The notes under the pieces: generated by a model | What the model saw: the letters and a program-made list of their open reading frames with translations, nothing else | Told to the model about the DNA's origin: nothing | Databases searched by the model: none | Made by a program: the position numbers and the translations under genes | Assembly: GCF_000429325.1 (NCBI RefSeq) | Contig: NZ_AUBQ01000005.1 | Location: 62,001 to 126,000, forward strand | DNA from: Fundidesulfovibrio putealis DSM 16056 | GTDB taxonomy: Bacteria; Desulfobacterota; Desulfovibrionia; Desulfovibrionales; Desulfovibrionaceae | Reading direction: 5' to 3' | Length of the DNA: 64,000 nucleotides | In this document: positions 46,612-54,601 of the stretch, one piece after another | How positions within the stretch are numbered: the stretch's first letter is position 1 | Layout of the letters: every line of letters starts with the position of its first letter

Positions 46612-47892
46612 ATGAAGAATCGACTGACAGACCCCCTGATCGAAGTGCTCGGCCTGGGCATGGGCTCTTCGCTCAACCGGGCCGAAATGGAGCGCCTTGT
46701 CAGCGCGGACGTCCTGGCGGGCGGCGCGAGGCTTCTGGCCCGCTTCGCCCATCTGCCCGGCGAGCGCATCGTGGTGGGCTCGCCCCTGTCCGAGGCCCTG
46801 GAACGCATGGCCAAGGCCCGCGCCGAGGGCCTGCGCGTGGCCGTGCTGGCCGACGGCGACCCTTTGTTCTACGGCATCGGAACCCGGCTGGTGGAACACT
46901 TCGGGGCGGACGCGCTGCACTTCACGCCGGGCATCACCGCCGTACAGGCTGCCTGCGCCCGCCTGGGCCTCACCTGGAACGATCTCGCCGCAGTGTCCCT
47001 GCACGGGCGAGACGACCCCGGCCCCTTGCTCGCGGCCCTGGCCGCCTCGGGCCGCGCCGCCGTGTACACCGATCAGGTCAACACGCCCTCGGCCATCGGC
47101 ATGCTCCTGCTGGAATATTCCCTGGACGACGCTGTCCTGTGGGTGTGCGAGAACCTGGGCGGCCCCGAGGAGCGCCTGCGCCGCTTAAGCCCCGCCGAGG
47201 CCGCGCGCGAGGAGTTCGCCCCGCTCAATCTGGTGATCGTCCAGATTGCGTCCGCGTCGGACGCCCGGCCGATGCTCGGCCGACCTGACGATTTCTACCA
47301 CCGCCACGACGGCCTCATCACCAAAGGCCCGGCCAGGGCCTGCTCCGTGGCGGCGCTTCGCCTGACGCCTGACGCCGTGCTGTGGGACGTGGGCGCGGGG
47401 TGCGGGTCGGTGGGCATCGAGGCGCTGGCGCTCATGCCGCGCGGGCGGGTCTTCGCCGTGGAGCGCGACCCCGAGCGCCATCAGGCCATCAAGGAGAACA
47501 TCCGCCGCAGCGGCGCGTGGCTGGTCAAGGCCGTGAAGGGCGCGGCCCCCGAGGCGTTCGTGGGGCTTCCCGATCCGGACCGGGTGTTCGTGGGCGGGTC
47601 GCTGGGAAACCCTGGAGCCGTGGGCGCGGCAAAAGCGCCAGCTTCCGGCAAGGCCAAGCCGGGCGCGCTGGCCGAGGCCTGCCGCAGGCTGAAGCCCGGC
47701 GGGCGCATCGTGGCCAACACGGTGCTCCTGGGGTCGCTGCACGCAGCGCTGGAACATTTCCAGGCGCTTGGCTGGCCCGTGGAGGTCACGCAGGTGCAGG
47801 CCGGGGTGTCCGCCCCCCTGGCCGGGGACCTGCGCCTGTCCGCGCAGAACCCCATCTTCATCGTGGCTGCGGACAAACCCTCTTCTTCGTGA
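46612..47892 (+). CDS. cobL: precorrin-6Y/cobalt-precorrin-7 methyltransferase-decarboxylase (CbiE-CbiT fusion)
   Basis: A 426-residue fusion. Residues ~10-205 are the CbiE tetrapyrrole methylase (LGLGMGSSLNRAE, VAVLADGDPLFYGIGTRL, FTPGITAVQAACARLGL); residues ~215-420 are the CbiT SAM-dependent decarboxylating methylase (HDGLITKGPARACSVAAL, VLWDVGAGCGSVGIEALAL). It adds methyls at C5 and C15 and removes the C12 acetate carboxyl. A small Ala/Lys/Gly-rich insert (AKAPASGKAKPG) is seen in the CbiT half. The ribosome site is weak. I see no cobalamin riboswitch in the 196 bp upstream. Confidence 0.93.
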   Translation: MKNRLTDPLIEVLGLGMGSSLNRAEMERLVSADVLAGGARLLARFAHLPGERIVVGSPLSEALERMAKARAEGLRVAVLADGDPLFYGIGTRLVEHFGADALHFTPGITAVQAACARLGLTWNDLAAVSLHGRDDPGPLLAALAASGRAAVYTDQVNTPSAIGMLLLEYSLDDAVLWVCENLGGPEERLRRLSPAEAAREEFAPLNLVIVQIASASDARPMLGRPDDFYHRHDGLITKGPARACSVAALRLTPDAVLWDVGAGCGSVGIEALALMPRGRVFAVERDPERHQAIKENIRRSGAWLVKAVKGAAPEAFVGLPDPDRVFVGGSLGNPGAVGAAKAPASGKAKPGALAEACRRLKPGGRIVANTVLLGSLHAALEHFQALGWPVEVTQVQAGVSAPLAGDLRLSAQNPIFIVAADKPSSS

Positions 47893-47905
47893 TACAGGTT
47901 GGCGC

Positions 47906-48796
47906 ATGCAGAGCATCTACGAATCCGTCACCAACATCTTCGAGCCCATGGTCCGCTTCTGGGAGAACCCCAGGACCGAGCGGGCCATCTCCGGGGCGCT
48001 GGTCATCATCTTCCTGGCAGCCCTGGCCTGCATCGAGCTCAAGCGGCACGGCCTGCTCCCCCCCTGGCTGCACGTCCTCACGCCGGACAACCACTTCCAC
48101 GCCGTGGGCCTGGCCTTCACCCTGGTGCTCATCCTGGAGGTCATCGGGCTCATCTTCATCCTGCCCTGCTCCTTCTCCAAGTCCATGGGCAAGCAGTTCG
48201 AGATCCTGTCCCTGATTCTTCTGCGCAACTCCTTCAAGGAGCTGGTCAACCTGCCCGAGCCCATCCACGTCACCGCCGACTGGACGCCCATCCTGCACAT
48301 CGTGTCCGACGGGGTGGGCGCGCTGCTGATCTTCGGGCTGCTCGGCGTGTACGACCGGCTCCAGCAGCCCAAGCAGACGCTGGCCCGCTCTGGCCACGCC
48401 CGCTACTCCTTCATCGCCTCCAAGAAGATCGTGGCCCTGTTCCTGCTCGGGCTCTTCACGGTGCTTGGGGCCATGGCCATCAGCGACGCCGTGCGCGGCA
48501 GGCACACCTTCGATTTCTTCGACACCTTCTACACCGTGCTGGTGTTTTCGGACATCCTGCTGGTGCTTCTGTCCCAGCGGTTCATCCCCGGCTACCTGGC
48601 GGTGTTCCGCAACTCCGGCTACGCCCTGGCCACGCTCGGCATCCGCCTCGCCCTGGCCGCGCCGCCCTATTTCAACACGCTCCTGGGCGTGGGCGCGGCG
48701 GTCTACGCCGTGGCCCTCACCTGGACCTTCAACCGCCTCTCCGACCGCTCGGACACTTCCGGGCGCACCGCAGCGCCCCAGGGCAAACAGCCATGA
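47906..48796 (+). CDS. integral membrane protein of unknown function in cobalamin cluster
   Basis: A 296-residue protein with about seven hydrophobic helices (roughly 30-48, 66-90, 138-155, 175-195, 205-228, 238-255, 262-275). The N-terminus is cytosolic-looking and amphipathic (MQSIYESVTNIFEPMVRFW). I do not recognise the family. It starts 13 bp after cbiET and its stop overlaps the cobM start (ATGA), so it is an operon member. A role in cobalt or corrinoid transport is possible but not shown; no His-rich metal-binding region is visible. Confidence 0.75.
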   Translation: MQSIYESVTNIFEPMVRFWENPRTERAISGALVIIFLAALACIELKRHGLLPPWLHVLTPDNHFHAVGLAFTLVLILEVIGLIFILPCSFSKSMGKQFEILSLILLRNSFKELVNLPEPIHVTADWTPILHIVSDGVGALLIFGLLGVYDRLQQPKQTLARSGHARYSFIASKKIVALFLLGLFTVLGAMAISDAVRGRHTFDFFDTFYTVLVFSDILLVLLSQRFIPGYLAVFRNSGYALATLGIRLALAAPPYFNTLLGVGAAVYAVALTWTFNRLSDRSDTSGRTAAPQGKQP

Positions 48797-49560
48797 CCTC
48801 CAGGATGCACTTCGTCGGCGCCGGACCCGGCGACCCGGAACTCCTGACCGTCAAGGCGGCCCGGCTCATCGCCCAGGCCGATCTGGTGATTTATCCGGGG
48901 TCGCTGACGCCCAAGGATATCGTTGATCTGGCCAAGCCGGGAGCAGAGCGCCTGGACAGCGCCTCCATGACCCTGGAACAGACACACGCCGCCATCATGG
49001 ACACCCTCTCGCGCGGCGGACGCGTGGTGCGCCTCCAGGCCGGGGACCCCGCCCTGTACGGCACCGTCACCGAACAGGCCCGCCTTTTGGACGCCGAGGG
49101 CGTGGACTACGCCGTGGTGCCAGGCGTGACCGCCGCCGCCGCCACCGCCGCCGCACTCAAGATTTCGGTCACCGCGCCGGAAGTCACCCAGACGCTCATC
49201 CTCACGCGCCTTGCAGGGCGCACGCCCGTCCCCGAAGCCGAGGCCCTGCGCGAACTGGCCCGGCACCACAGCGCCCTGGCCGTGTACCTGAGCTCCACCG
49301 ACCCCGAAGGCGTGCGCGAGGAGCTTCTGGCCGGGGGCTATCCGCCGGACACCTGCGTGGCCGTGGCCCACCGCGTGGGCTGGCCCGAAGAGCAAGTGCA
49401 CGTCTGCACCGTGGCGGACTTTCCGGAGCTTGTGCGCCAGCGCGGACTGACCCGCCAGACGCTCTTTCTGGTGCTGCCCGGCTACGGCTCGGACACGCGC
49501 TCCAAGCTCTACGACCCGGCCTTCACCCACGGCAGCCGCCAGGGACATGAGCCAGCCTGA
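48793..49560 (+). CDS. cobM: cobalt-precorrin-4/precorrin-4 C11-methyltransferase
   Basis: A 255-residue tetrapyrrole methylase (CobM/CbiF). MHFVGAGPGDPELLTVKAARLIAQADLVIYPGSLTP is the family-specific N-terminus, RLQAGDPALYGTVTEQARLL the SAM-binding loop, and PGVTAAAATAAALKISVTAPEVTQTLILTR the substrate region. Methylates C11 in corrin ring synthesis. It is translationally coupled to the preceding membrane protein gene and ends the cluster seen here. Other cobalamin genes must lie elsewhere. Confidence 0.95.
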   Translation: MTSRMHFVGAGPGDPELLTVKAARLIAQADLVIYPGSLTPKDIVDLAKPGAERLDSASMTLEQTHAAIMDTLSRGGRVVRLQAGDPALYGTVTEQARLLDAEGVDYAVVPGVTAAAATAAALKISVTAPEVTQTLILTRLAGRTPVPEAEALRELARHHSALAVYLSSTDPEGVREELLAGGYPPDTCVAVAHRVGWPEEQVHVCTVADFPELVRQRGLTRQTLFLVLPGYGSDTRSKLYDPAFTHGSRQGHEPA

Positions 49561-49591
49561 CCCCGTCTGAACTCGCTTGGCCTCTCGCGCT

Positions 49592-50209
49592 TCACCCTGC
49601 GGCCAGCCGCGCGGCCAGAGCCACGAATACCGAGCCCATCACCTTGTTGCGCACCCGCGACAGCCTGCCCGAAACGTTGACCCGTCGCGCCAGCCCGCTG
49701 GCCGCCAGCACGTATCCTGCGTCGAACAGGCAACCCGCCGCCACCAGCACCGCCCCCAGCCACACGAACTGAACCAGCAGCGGCCCGCGTTCGGGCGAGA
49801 CGAACTGCGGCAGCAGCATGGCGCAGAACATCAGCGCCTTGGGGTTGAGCAGATTGGTGAGGAAGCCGCGCGCCACCGCGCCCCATGGCGACAGCTCCTC
49901 CCGTGCCTGCTCCGCAGCGCCCGGCTTCGCGCGCCAGAGCTTCCAGGCCAGCCACAGCAGGTAGGCCGCGCCAGCGCCCCGCACCGCCAGGAGCAGCGCG
50001 GGCTGCTCCGACAACAACGCCGCCAGCCCCAACCCCGAGACCATCACGTGCGCAAACCGCGCGACCGCGATGCCCCCGGCGCAGCAAAACCCCGCGCGCG
50101 CCCCGTTCCCGGCGGATACGGCCATGATAAGCGCCATGTCCGGGCCAGGGGTCAGGTACACTGCCGCCACGGCGGCGAGATACACAGCGAACACGTCTGC
50201 TTCGATCAT
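49592..50209 (-). CDS. LysE-family amino-acid exporter
   Basis: A 205-residue membrane protein with about six helices. VYLTPGPDMALIMAVSAGNGARAGFCCAGG is the LysE/RhtB signature, and FLTNLLNPKALMFCAMLLPQFV is also typical. It exports amino acids such as homoserine, threonine, leucine or lysine. The start at 50209 has GGAGGG 6 bases upstream; the longer frame to 50320 would run into the divergent promoter region. An Lrp regulator is transcribed divergently 113 bp away, a common control arrangement. Confidence 0.92.
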   Translation of the reverse strand: MIEADVFAVYLAAVAAVYLTPGPDMALIMAVSAGNGARAGFCCAGGIAVARFAHVMVSGLGLAALLSEQPALLLAVRGAGAAYLLWLAWKLWRAKPGAAEQAREELSPWGAVARGFLTNLLNPKALMFCAMLLPQFVSPERGPLLVQFVWLGAVLVAAGCLFDAGYVLAASGLARRVNVSGRLSRVRNKVMGSVFVALAARLAAG

Positions 50210-50322
50210 GGCGGCCCTCCTGGACTCCTTTTGGCAGAATAGTCGCCCAGGAAGGAAATTGCCTTGCTTTTCCCATGCTGATTTCTCAATACTTGGGCAG
50301 ATAAATTTAAACAGAGGCATAA

Positions 50323-50802
50323 ATGGGAAAGACTCTTGCGGAATCAGGGCTGGACGAGGTGGACCGCAGCATTCTGCGCCTGGTACAGCAGGACGGGCGC
50401 ATGTCCAACGCGCGTCTGGCCGAGGCCCTGTCTCTGAGCGAGACGCCCAGTTGGCGGCGGCTCAAGCGCCTGGAAGCCGAAGGGTTCATCGAGGGGTATC
50501 AGGCCAACCTGAGCCGCCGCCGCATGGGTTTTGGCGTGCTGGCCCTGGTGCAGATCTCCTTCGGTAACCACGCCAGCGACGCCCCGGCGCGCTTCGAGGA
50601 GGCAATCCAGGCCATTCCCGAGGTGCTCTCCTGCCACAACGTCACCGGCGAGGCCGATTACTTCCTGCAGATCGTGGCCCCGGACCTGGACGCCTATGGG
50701 CGTTTTGTTTCCGAGGTGCTGCGCGGCATGCCCGGCATCACCTCCATTCGTTCCAGCCTGTCGCTGCGCGAAGTCAAAGCCTCCACACGTCTGCCGGTAT
50801 AA
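50323..50802 (+). CDS. Lrp/AsnC family transcriptional regulator
   Basis: A 159-residue feast/famine regulator. The N-terminal helix-turn-helix (LDEVDRSILRLVQQDGRMSNARLAEALSLSETPSWRRLKRLEAEGFI) is followed by an RAM ligand domain (VLSCHNVTGEADYFLQIVAPDLDAYGRFV). It is divergent from the LysE exporter and is its likely regulator, responding to an amino acid. AGAGG precedes ATG 50323. YjbQ follows after 22 bp. Confidence 0.92.
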   Translation: MGKTLAESGLDEVDRSILRLVQQDGRMSNARLAEALSLSETPSWRRLKRLEAEGFIEGYQANLSRRRMGFGVLALVQISFGNHASDAPARFEEAIQAIPEVLSCHNVTGEADYFLQIVAPDLDAYGRFVSEVLRGMPGITSIRSSLSLREVKASTRLPV

Positions 50803-50824
50803 CTTCACACACGAAGGAGCCCTC

Positions 50825-51220
50825 ATGCACACCTTGACCGTCAAGACCGCCCGGCGCGAAGACCTGGTGGCCATCACCGCGCAGCTTCAGGACATTGTAG
50901 CCGTAAATGGCTGGCAGAGCGGCATGCTGTTCCTGCACTGCCCCCACACCACCGCAGGCCTGACCGTGAACGAAAACGCCGACCCGGACGTGGTGCGCGA
51001 CGTGCTGGCCACGCTCTCCCGGCTGGTGCCCAAGGAGGGCGACTACCGCCACAGCGAGGGCAACTCCGACGCGCACGTGAAGGCCAGTTGCATGGGGCCG
51101 GGGTTGAGCCTGATCGTGGAGGGCGGGCGCATCCGCCTGGGCACGTGGCAGGGCGTGTTCTTCTGCGAGTTCGACGGCCCCAGGAACCGGCAGCTGTGGG
51201 TGCAGTGGATGGGCGCGTGA
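50825..51220 (+). CDS. YjbQ/UPF0047 family protein
   Basis: A 131-residue single-domain protein. LFLHCPHTTAGLTVNENADPDV and HSEGNSDAHVKASCMGPGLSLIVEGGRIRLGTWQGVFFCEFDGPR are the signature of the YjbQ family, some members of which have weak thiamine-phosphate synthase activity. The histidines and Asp are the presumed active site. AAGGAG precedes ATG 50825. Probably co-transcribed with lrp. A dispersed repeat (copy E) follows its end. Confidence 0.92.
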   Translation: MHTLTVKTARREDLVAITAQLQDIVAVNGWQSGMLFLHCPHTTAGLTVNENADPDVVRDVLATLSRLVPKEGDYRHSEGNSDAHVKASCMGPGLSLIVEGGRIRLGTWQGVFFCEFDGPRNRQLWVQWMGA

Positions 51221-51249
51221 GGGGGAAGAGGGAGAGAAGAGAAGAGTAA

Positions 51250-51337
51250 GATGCCTCCGGCGGGCAAAGAGGGCTCCGCCCTCTCTGCACTCTCCCGCCA
51301 GGGGGATGATCCCCCTGGACCCTCAGTTAGCTTCGCG
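51250..51337. repeat. dispersed hairpin repeat, copy E (left arm beside dedA)
   Basis: AGATGCCTCCGGCGGGC box, hairpin AGAGGGC-TCC-GCCCTCT, then CCAGGGGGAT-G-ATCCCCCTGG (51298-51318) and ACCCTCAGTTAGCTTCGCG (51319-51337). The last 40 bases are the reverse complement of 52077-52116 with two mismatches, so dedA lies between inverted copies. Confidence 0.85.
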
Positions 51338-51361
51338 GGATGGGGGGGAAGCTGCGTCGGG

Positions 51362-52006
51362 TCAGCGTCCTTTGGCCACGGTCAGGTAGACCATGCGGGC
51401 TACCACGCCAAGGAGCGGCGCGCCCAGGGCGAAGAAGATGGCCACGTTGAAGTTCTGCTGCACCCAGGGAATCTGCCCGAAAAAGTAGCCGCCGAAGAGG
51501 TACAGCGGCGTCCAGATAATTTTGCCGATGGCGTTGTATTTCAGGAATTCGCGCCACTCCATGCGCACGATGCCACCCACCAGCGGCGCGACGCCCCGCA
51601 GGATGGGCACGAACCGCGCGGCGATGATGGTCACGCCGCCGTGGAGTTCGTAGTATTGATGAGCTTTTTCGAGGGCCTGGGGAGACAGGAAGGGAATCCT
51701 GCGCCGCGCGAAAAAGTGTCCGCCCAGGTAGCGGCCGCAGGCGAAGTTCACGGTGTCGCCCAAAAAGGCTGCCAGGATGGTCAGCAAAAGCGTCCCCCAC
51801 AGGCTGAAGTCCGCTCCGCGCGAAACCAGCGCCCCCACGGCGAAGAGCACCGTGTCCGACGGCAGCGCCGTAGCGATGATAAGGCCCGTCTCCGCGAACA
51901 CCACCAGGAACATGAGCCCGTACACCCACAGGCCGTATTCTGCGTTCAAACCGAGCAGATGACCTTCCAGGTGGATGAACACGTCCCAGATTTCAGCCAT
52001 CGTCAT
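51362..52006 (-). CDS. DedA/SNARE-associated family membrane protein
   Basis: A 214-residue inner-membrane protein with about five helices. FLVVFAETGLIIATALPSDTVLFAVGAL, FLGDTVNFACGRYLGGHFFARR and ARFVPILRGVAPLVGGIVRMEWREF are DedA hallmarks, including the acidic and Arg residues needed for function. DedA proteins flip or recycle undecaprenyl phosphate or phospholipids in other bacteria. AGGAG precedes the ATG at 52006 on the leftward strand. The gene is bracketed by inverted repeat copies E and F. Confidence 0.93.
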   Translation of the reverse strand: MTMAEIWDVFIHLEGHLLGLNAEYGLWVYGLMFLVVFAETGLIIATALPSDTVLFAVGALVSRGADFSLWGTLLLTILAAFLGDTVNFACGRYLGGHFFARRRIPFLSPQALEKAHQYYELHGGVTIIAARFVPILRGVAPLVGGIVRMEWREFLKYNAIGKIIWTPLYLFGGYFFGQIPWVQQNFNVAIFFALGAPLLGVVARMVYLTVAKGR

Positions 52007-52076
52007 TCACACTCCTAAAAATCCCACTAACGCTTCGTCAAGTTTCCGCTCACCCACCAGACTCCCGCTCGCACTC

Positions 52077-52185
52077 CGCGAAGCCCACTGAGGGTCCAGG
52101 GGGATCATCCCCCTGGCGGGTCCAGGGCAGAGCCCGCCGGGTCCAGGGCAGAGCCCTGGCAGGGACTGGGACGGAGTCCCAGCTC
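52077..52185. repeat. dispersed hairpin repeat, copy F (right arm beside dedA)
   Basis: CGCGAAGCCCACTGAGGG then CCAGGGGGAT-C-ATCCCCCTGG (52096-52116), then two near-identical GGGTCCAGGGCAGAGCCC units and GGGACTGGGACGGAGTCCC. It resembles the second half of copy A (26902-26964) and is inverted relative to copy E. Confidence 0.85.
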
Positions 52186-52235
52186 CTCTCCGAATCTGGC
52201 ATTCTCGAGTCTATCACGAGAAAAGCATTGAATAT

Positions 52236-52268
52236 ATGCGTGAAAAACAGTTCATGTTTTTCACGTAT
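52236..52268. terminator. long hairpin after pbpC
   Basis: A 14-bp stem (one G-T pair) with a 5-base loop: ATGCGTGAAAAACA pairs with TGTTTTTCACGTAT. It starts 9 bp beyond the pbpC stop on the leftward strand and closely resembles the hairpin after polA at 32008-32041. Confidence 0.6.
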
Positions 52269-52276
52269 GCGCCCTC

Positions 52277-54601
52277 CTATTCAACAACATATCTCACGCT
52301 GTCACTCCTGCCCTGGCTGTCCACCACCATGAGCTTGTGCGTTCCCGGTGCCAGCTCCACGAAGAGCGGCTCTCCGGGCGCGCCGTGGGCCAGCAGCAGC
52401 CCGTCCTGGAACCAGTGCAGCCGCCCGGCGTCCGGCCCGGCCTGGGCAGTGAGCCCCACGCGCTGGAACTGCGCGGGGGCGTCGGGGCGCACCTGATAGA
52501 CCACCTGCGGCTTGGGCGAGGTGATGCGCGGCGGCTGGCCGCCTTGTGCTTCGGGGCAGTCGGGGCTGGGGGCGGGGATCTCGGCCACGGGCATGCCCCC
52601 GGCACGCCACCAGGAGGTCAGCTCGGCGGGGTGCTCGGTTATGACTTCCTGTCGCACGTCGCGTCCGTCCAGACAGGCCCCGGCCACGCGAAGGCCGGTG
52701 GCGGCGTCCACCAGGACGCGCTTGTGAATGGAGCAGGGGGCAAGCACCGTGACGCCGGGGATGGCGGTGAGCTTTATGCGGTGTACGCAGTCCGGGCCGG
52801 GGAGCTGGCGAGACACTGCGCAGACTTCCACCTCGGCGAGGTTCAGGCCGTCGGGCCTTGGCAGGCCGGAACCGTCGGGCTCCAGGGTGCGGAATATGTC
52901 GAACAGGAGCGGCGCGGCCTGTCGCGCGCCGGAGATGCCCTTGACGGCGCGGCCTTGCACGTTGCCGGTCCACACGCCCACGGCGTAGCGCGAGGAGTAG
53001 CCCAGGGCGAAGGCGTCGCGGTGGCCAAACGAGGTGCCGGTCTTCCAGGCCACGGCGGGAACCCCCTTGGCTCGTTCAATGCCGCCGGGCAGGTCCGGGC
53101 GCTCCAGACGGGAGAGGATGTCCGTGACCAAGGCGCAGGCTTCCGGGGAGAAAAGTCGGGAGACGGAGTTCGGCGGACGGTCGGCCAGAATTCGGGGCTG
53201 CCCGTGCAGGCCGCCGCTGCCCAGCGTGGCGTAGAGGTTGGTGAGGTCCAGAAGGCTCACCTCGCCGCCGCCCAGGATCAGCGACAATCCGTAATGGGAG
53301 GCGGGCCGGTCCAGGCTGCGCAGGCCCCCCTGGCGCAGAAGCGCCAGGAAGCGGTCCTGCCCCACCTCGGAGAAGAGTCGTACCGCCGGGGCGTTCAGCG
53401 AGTGGATGAGCGCGTCGCGGGCCTCCACGCGGCCACGGTAGGTGCCGTCGTAGTTGTGCGGGTCGTAGCTGCCCAGGGTGATGGGGATGTCCAGGATGAG
53501 GCTTTCGGGCGCGATGAGCCCTTCTTGAAATGCCTGGGCGTAGAGGAAGGGTTTGAGCGCCGAGCCGGGCGAGCGCCTGGCCGTGGCCGCGTTGACGCGC
53601 CCGAAGCGGGAGATGTCCTGATAGTCGGCGGAGCCTGCCAGGGCCAGCACCTCTCGGGTCCTGACGTCCAGCACCACCACGGCGGCGTTCTCCACGCCCT
53701 GGGCGCGAAGCTCGATGAGGCGCGAGCGCATCACCTGGCGGGCCAGCTCCTGCACGCGGCTGTCCAGGGTGGTGCGGATGCGCGGCTGGCCAGGGTCGCG
53801 GTCTTTCAACATCTGGGCCAGATGCGGCGCGATGAGCGGCGGGCGCGTCAGGCGTTCGGGCAGGGGCTGGTCGGCGGCCTCCAGGGCTGCGGCATACGGG
53901 GCTGCGCCGGTGGCGGCCATGGCCGAGAGCACCGAGGCGCGGGCCAGCCCGGCGGTGTGGGGGCGGCGCACGGGATGATAGCGGTTGGGCGCGCGCGGGA
54001 TGGCGGTCAACAGTGCGGACTCGGCCAGGGACAGGGCGGCGGGGGACTTGCCGAAGTAGAACCAACTGGCCGCGCCAATGCCCACCATGTTGCCGCCGAA
54101 CGGGGCAAGATTGACGTAGAACTCAAGAATTTCGGGTTTGGTGAAGTGGCGCTCCAGTTGGAAGGCCCGGAAACACTCGATGAGCTTGGACCCCATGGTG
54201 CGGGGCTTGGGCTCGGCCAGACGCGCCACCTGCATGGTGATGGTGGAGCCGCCGCGCACCACGCGCCCGGCCCGCAGGTTGGACACGGCCGCCTTCAGGA
54301 TGGACGCGGGGTTCACGCCGGGATGGATGAAGAAGCGGCGGTCTTCGCTGGCGAGAACCGCGTCCAGGAACACCGGGGCCACCTCGGACAGGGCCACGGG
54401 GAAGCGCCAGGACTGGTCCGGGGCCAGGAAGAAACGGATGGGCGCGTCGCGGTTGTCCAGCACCACGGTGGCGGCGGGCGGGGTCAGGCGCTCCACCGGG
54501 AAGGGAAACAGCGCGTCAAGCGCCAGGAAGGCGGCTGGCGGCGCAAGGAGCAGCACAAGGGCGACGGCCAGAAGCCGCCGCCCCCGTTTTCCAATCGTCA
54601 T
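52277..54601 (-). CDS. pbpC: penicillin-binding protein 1C
   Basis: A 774-residue bifunctional class A PBP. An N-terminal membrane anchor (about 8-30) is followed by a GT51 glycosyltransferase (ASEDRRFFIHPGVNPASILKA, GGSTITMQVARL), a transpeptidase with S347-ALK350 (in PGSALKPF), SLN and K520-TGT motifs, and a C-terminal BiPBP_C beta domain (~695-770). PBP1C is linked with alpha-2-macroglobulin genes in many Gram-negatives, as here, where its start overlaps that gene's stop (ATGA). The pair is thought to repair the wall after damage when attackers' proteases or other insults breach the envelope. Confidence 0.95.
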   Translation of the reverse strand: MTIGKRGRRLLAVALVLLLAPPAAFLALDALFPFPVERLTPPAATVVLDNRDAPIRFFLAPDQSWRFPVALSEVAPVFLDAVLASEDRRFFIHPGVNPASILKAAVSNLRAGRVVRGGSTITMQVARLAEPKPRTMGSKLIECFRAFQLERHFTKPEILEFYVNLAPFGGNMVGIGAASWFYFGKSPAALSLAESALLTAIPRAPNRYHPVRRPHTAGLARASVLSAMAATGAAPYAAALEAADQPLPERLTRPPLIAPHLAQMLKDRDPGQPRIRTTLDSRVQELARQVMRSRLIELRAQGVENAAVVVLDVRTREVLALAGSADYQDISRFGRVNAATARRSPGSALKPFLYAQAFQEGLIAPESLILDIPITLGSYDPHNYDGTYRGRVEARDALIHSLNAPAVRLFSEVGQDRFLALLRQGGLRSLDRPASHYGLSLILGGGEVSLLDLTNLYATLGSGGLHGQPRILADRPPNSVSRLFSPEACALVTDILSRLERPDLPGGIERAKGVPAVAWKTGTSFGHRDAFALGYSSRYAVGVWTGNVQGRAVKGISGARQAAPLLFDIFRTLEPDGSGLPRPDGLNLAEVEVCAVSRQLPGPDCVHRIKLTAIPGVTVLAPCSIHKRVLVDAATGLRVAGACLDGRDVRQEVITEHPAELTSWWRAGGMPVAEIPAPSPDCPEAQGGQPPRITSPKPQVVYQVRPDAPAQFQRVGLTAQAGPDAGRLHWFQDGLLLAHGAPGEPLFVELAPGTHKLMVVDSQGRSDSVRYVVE

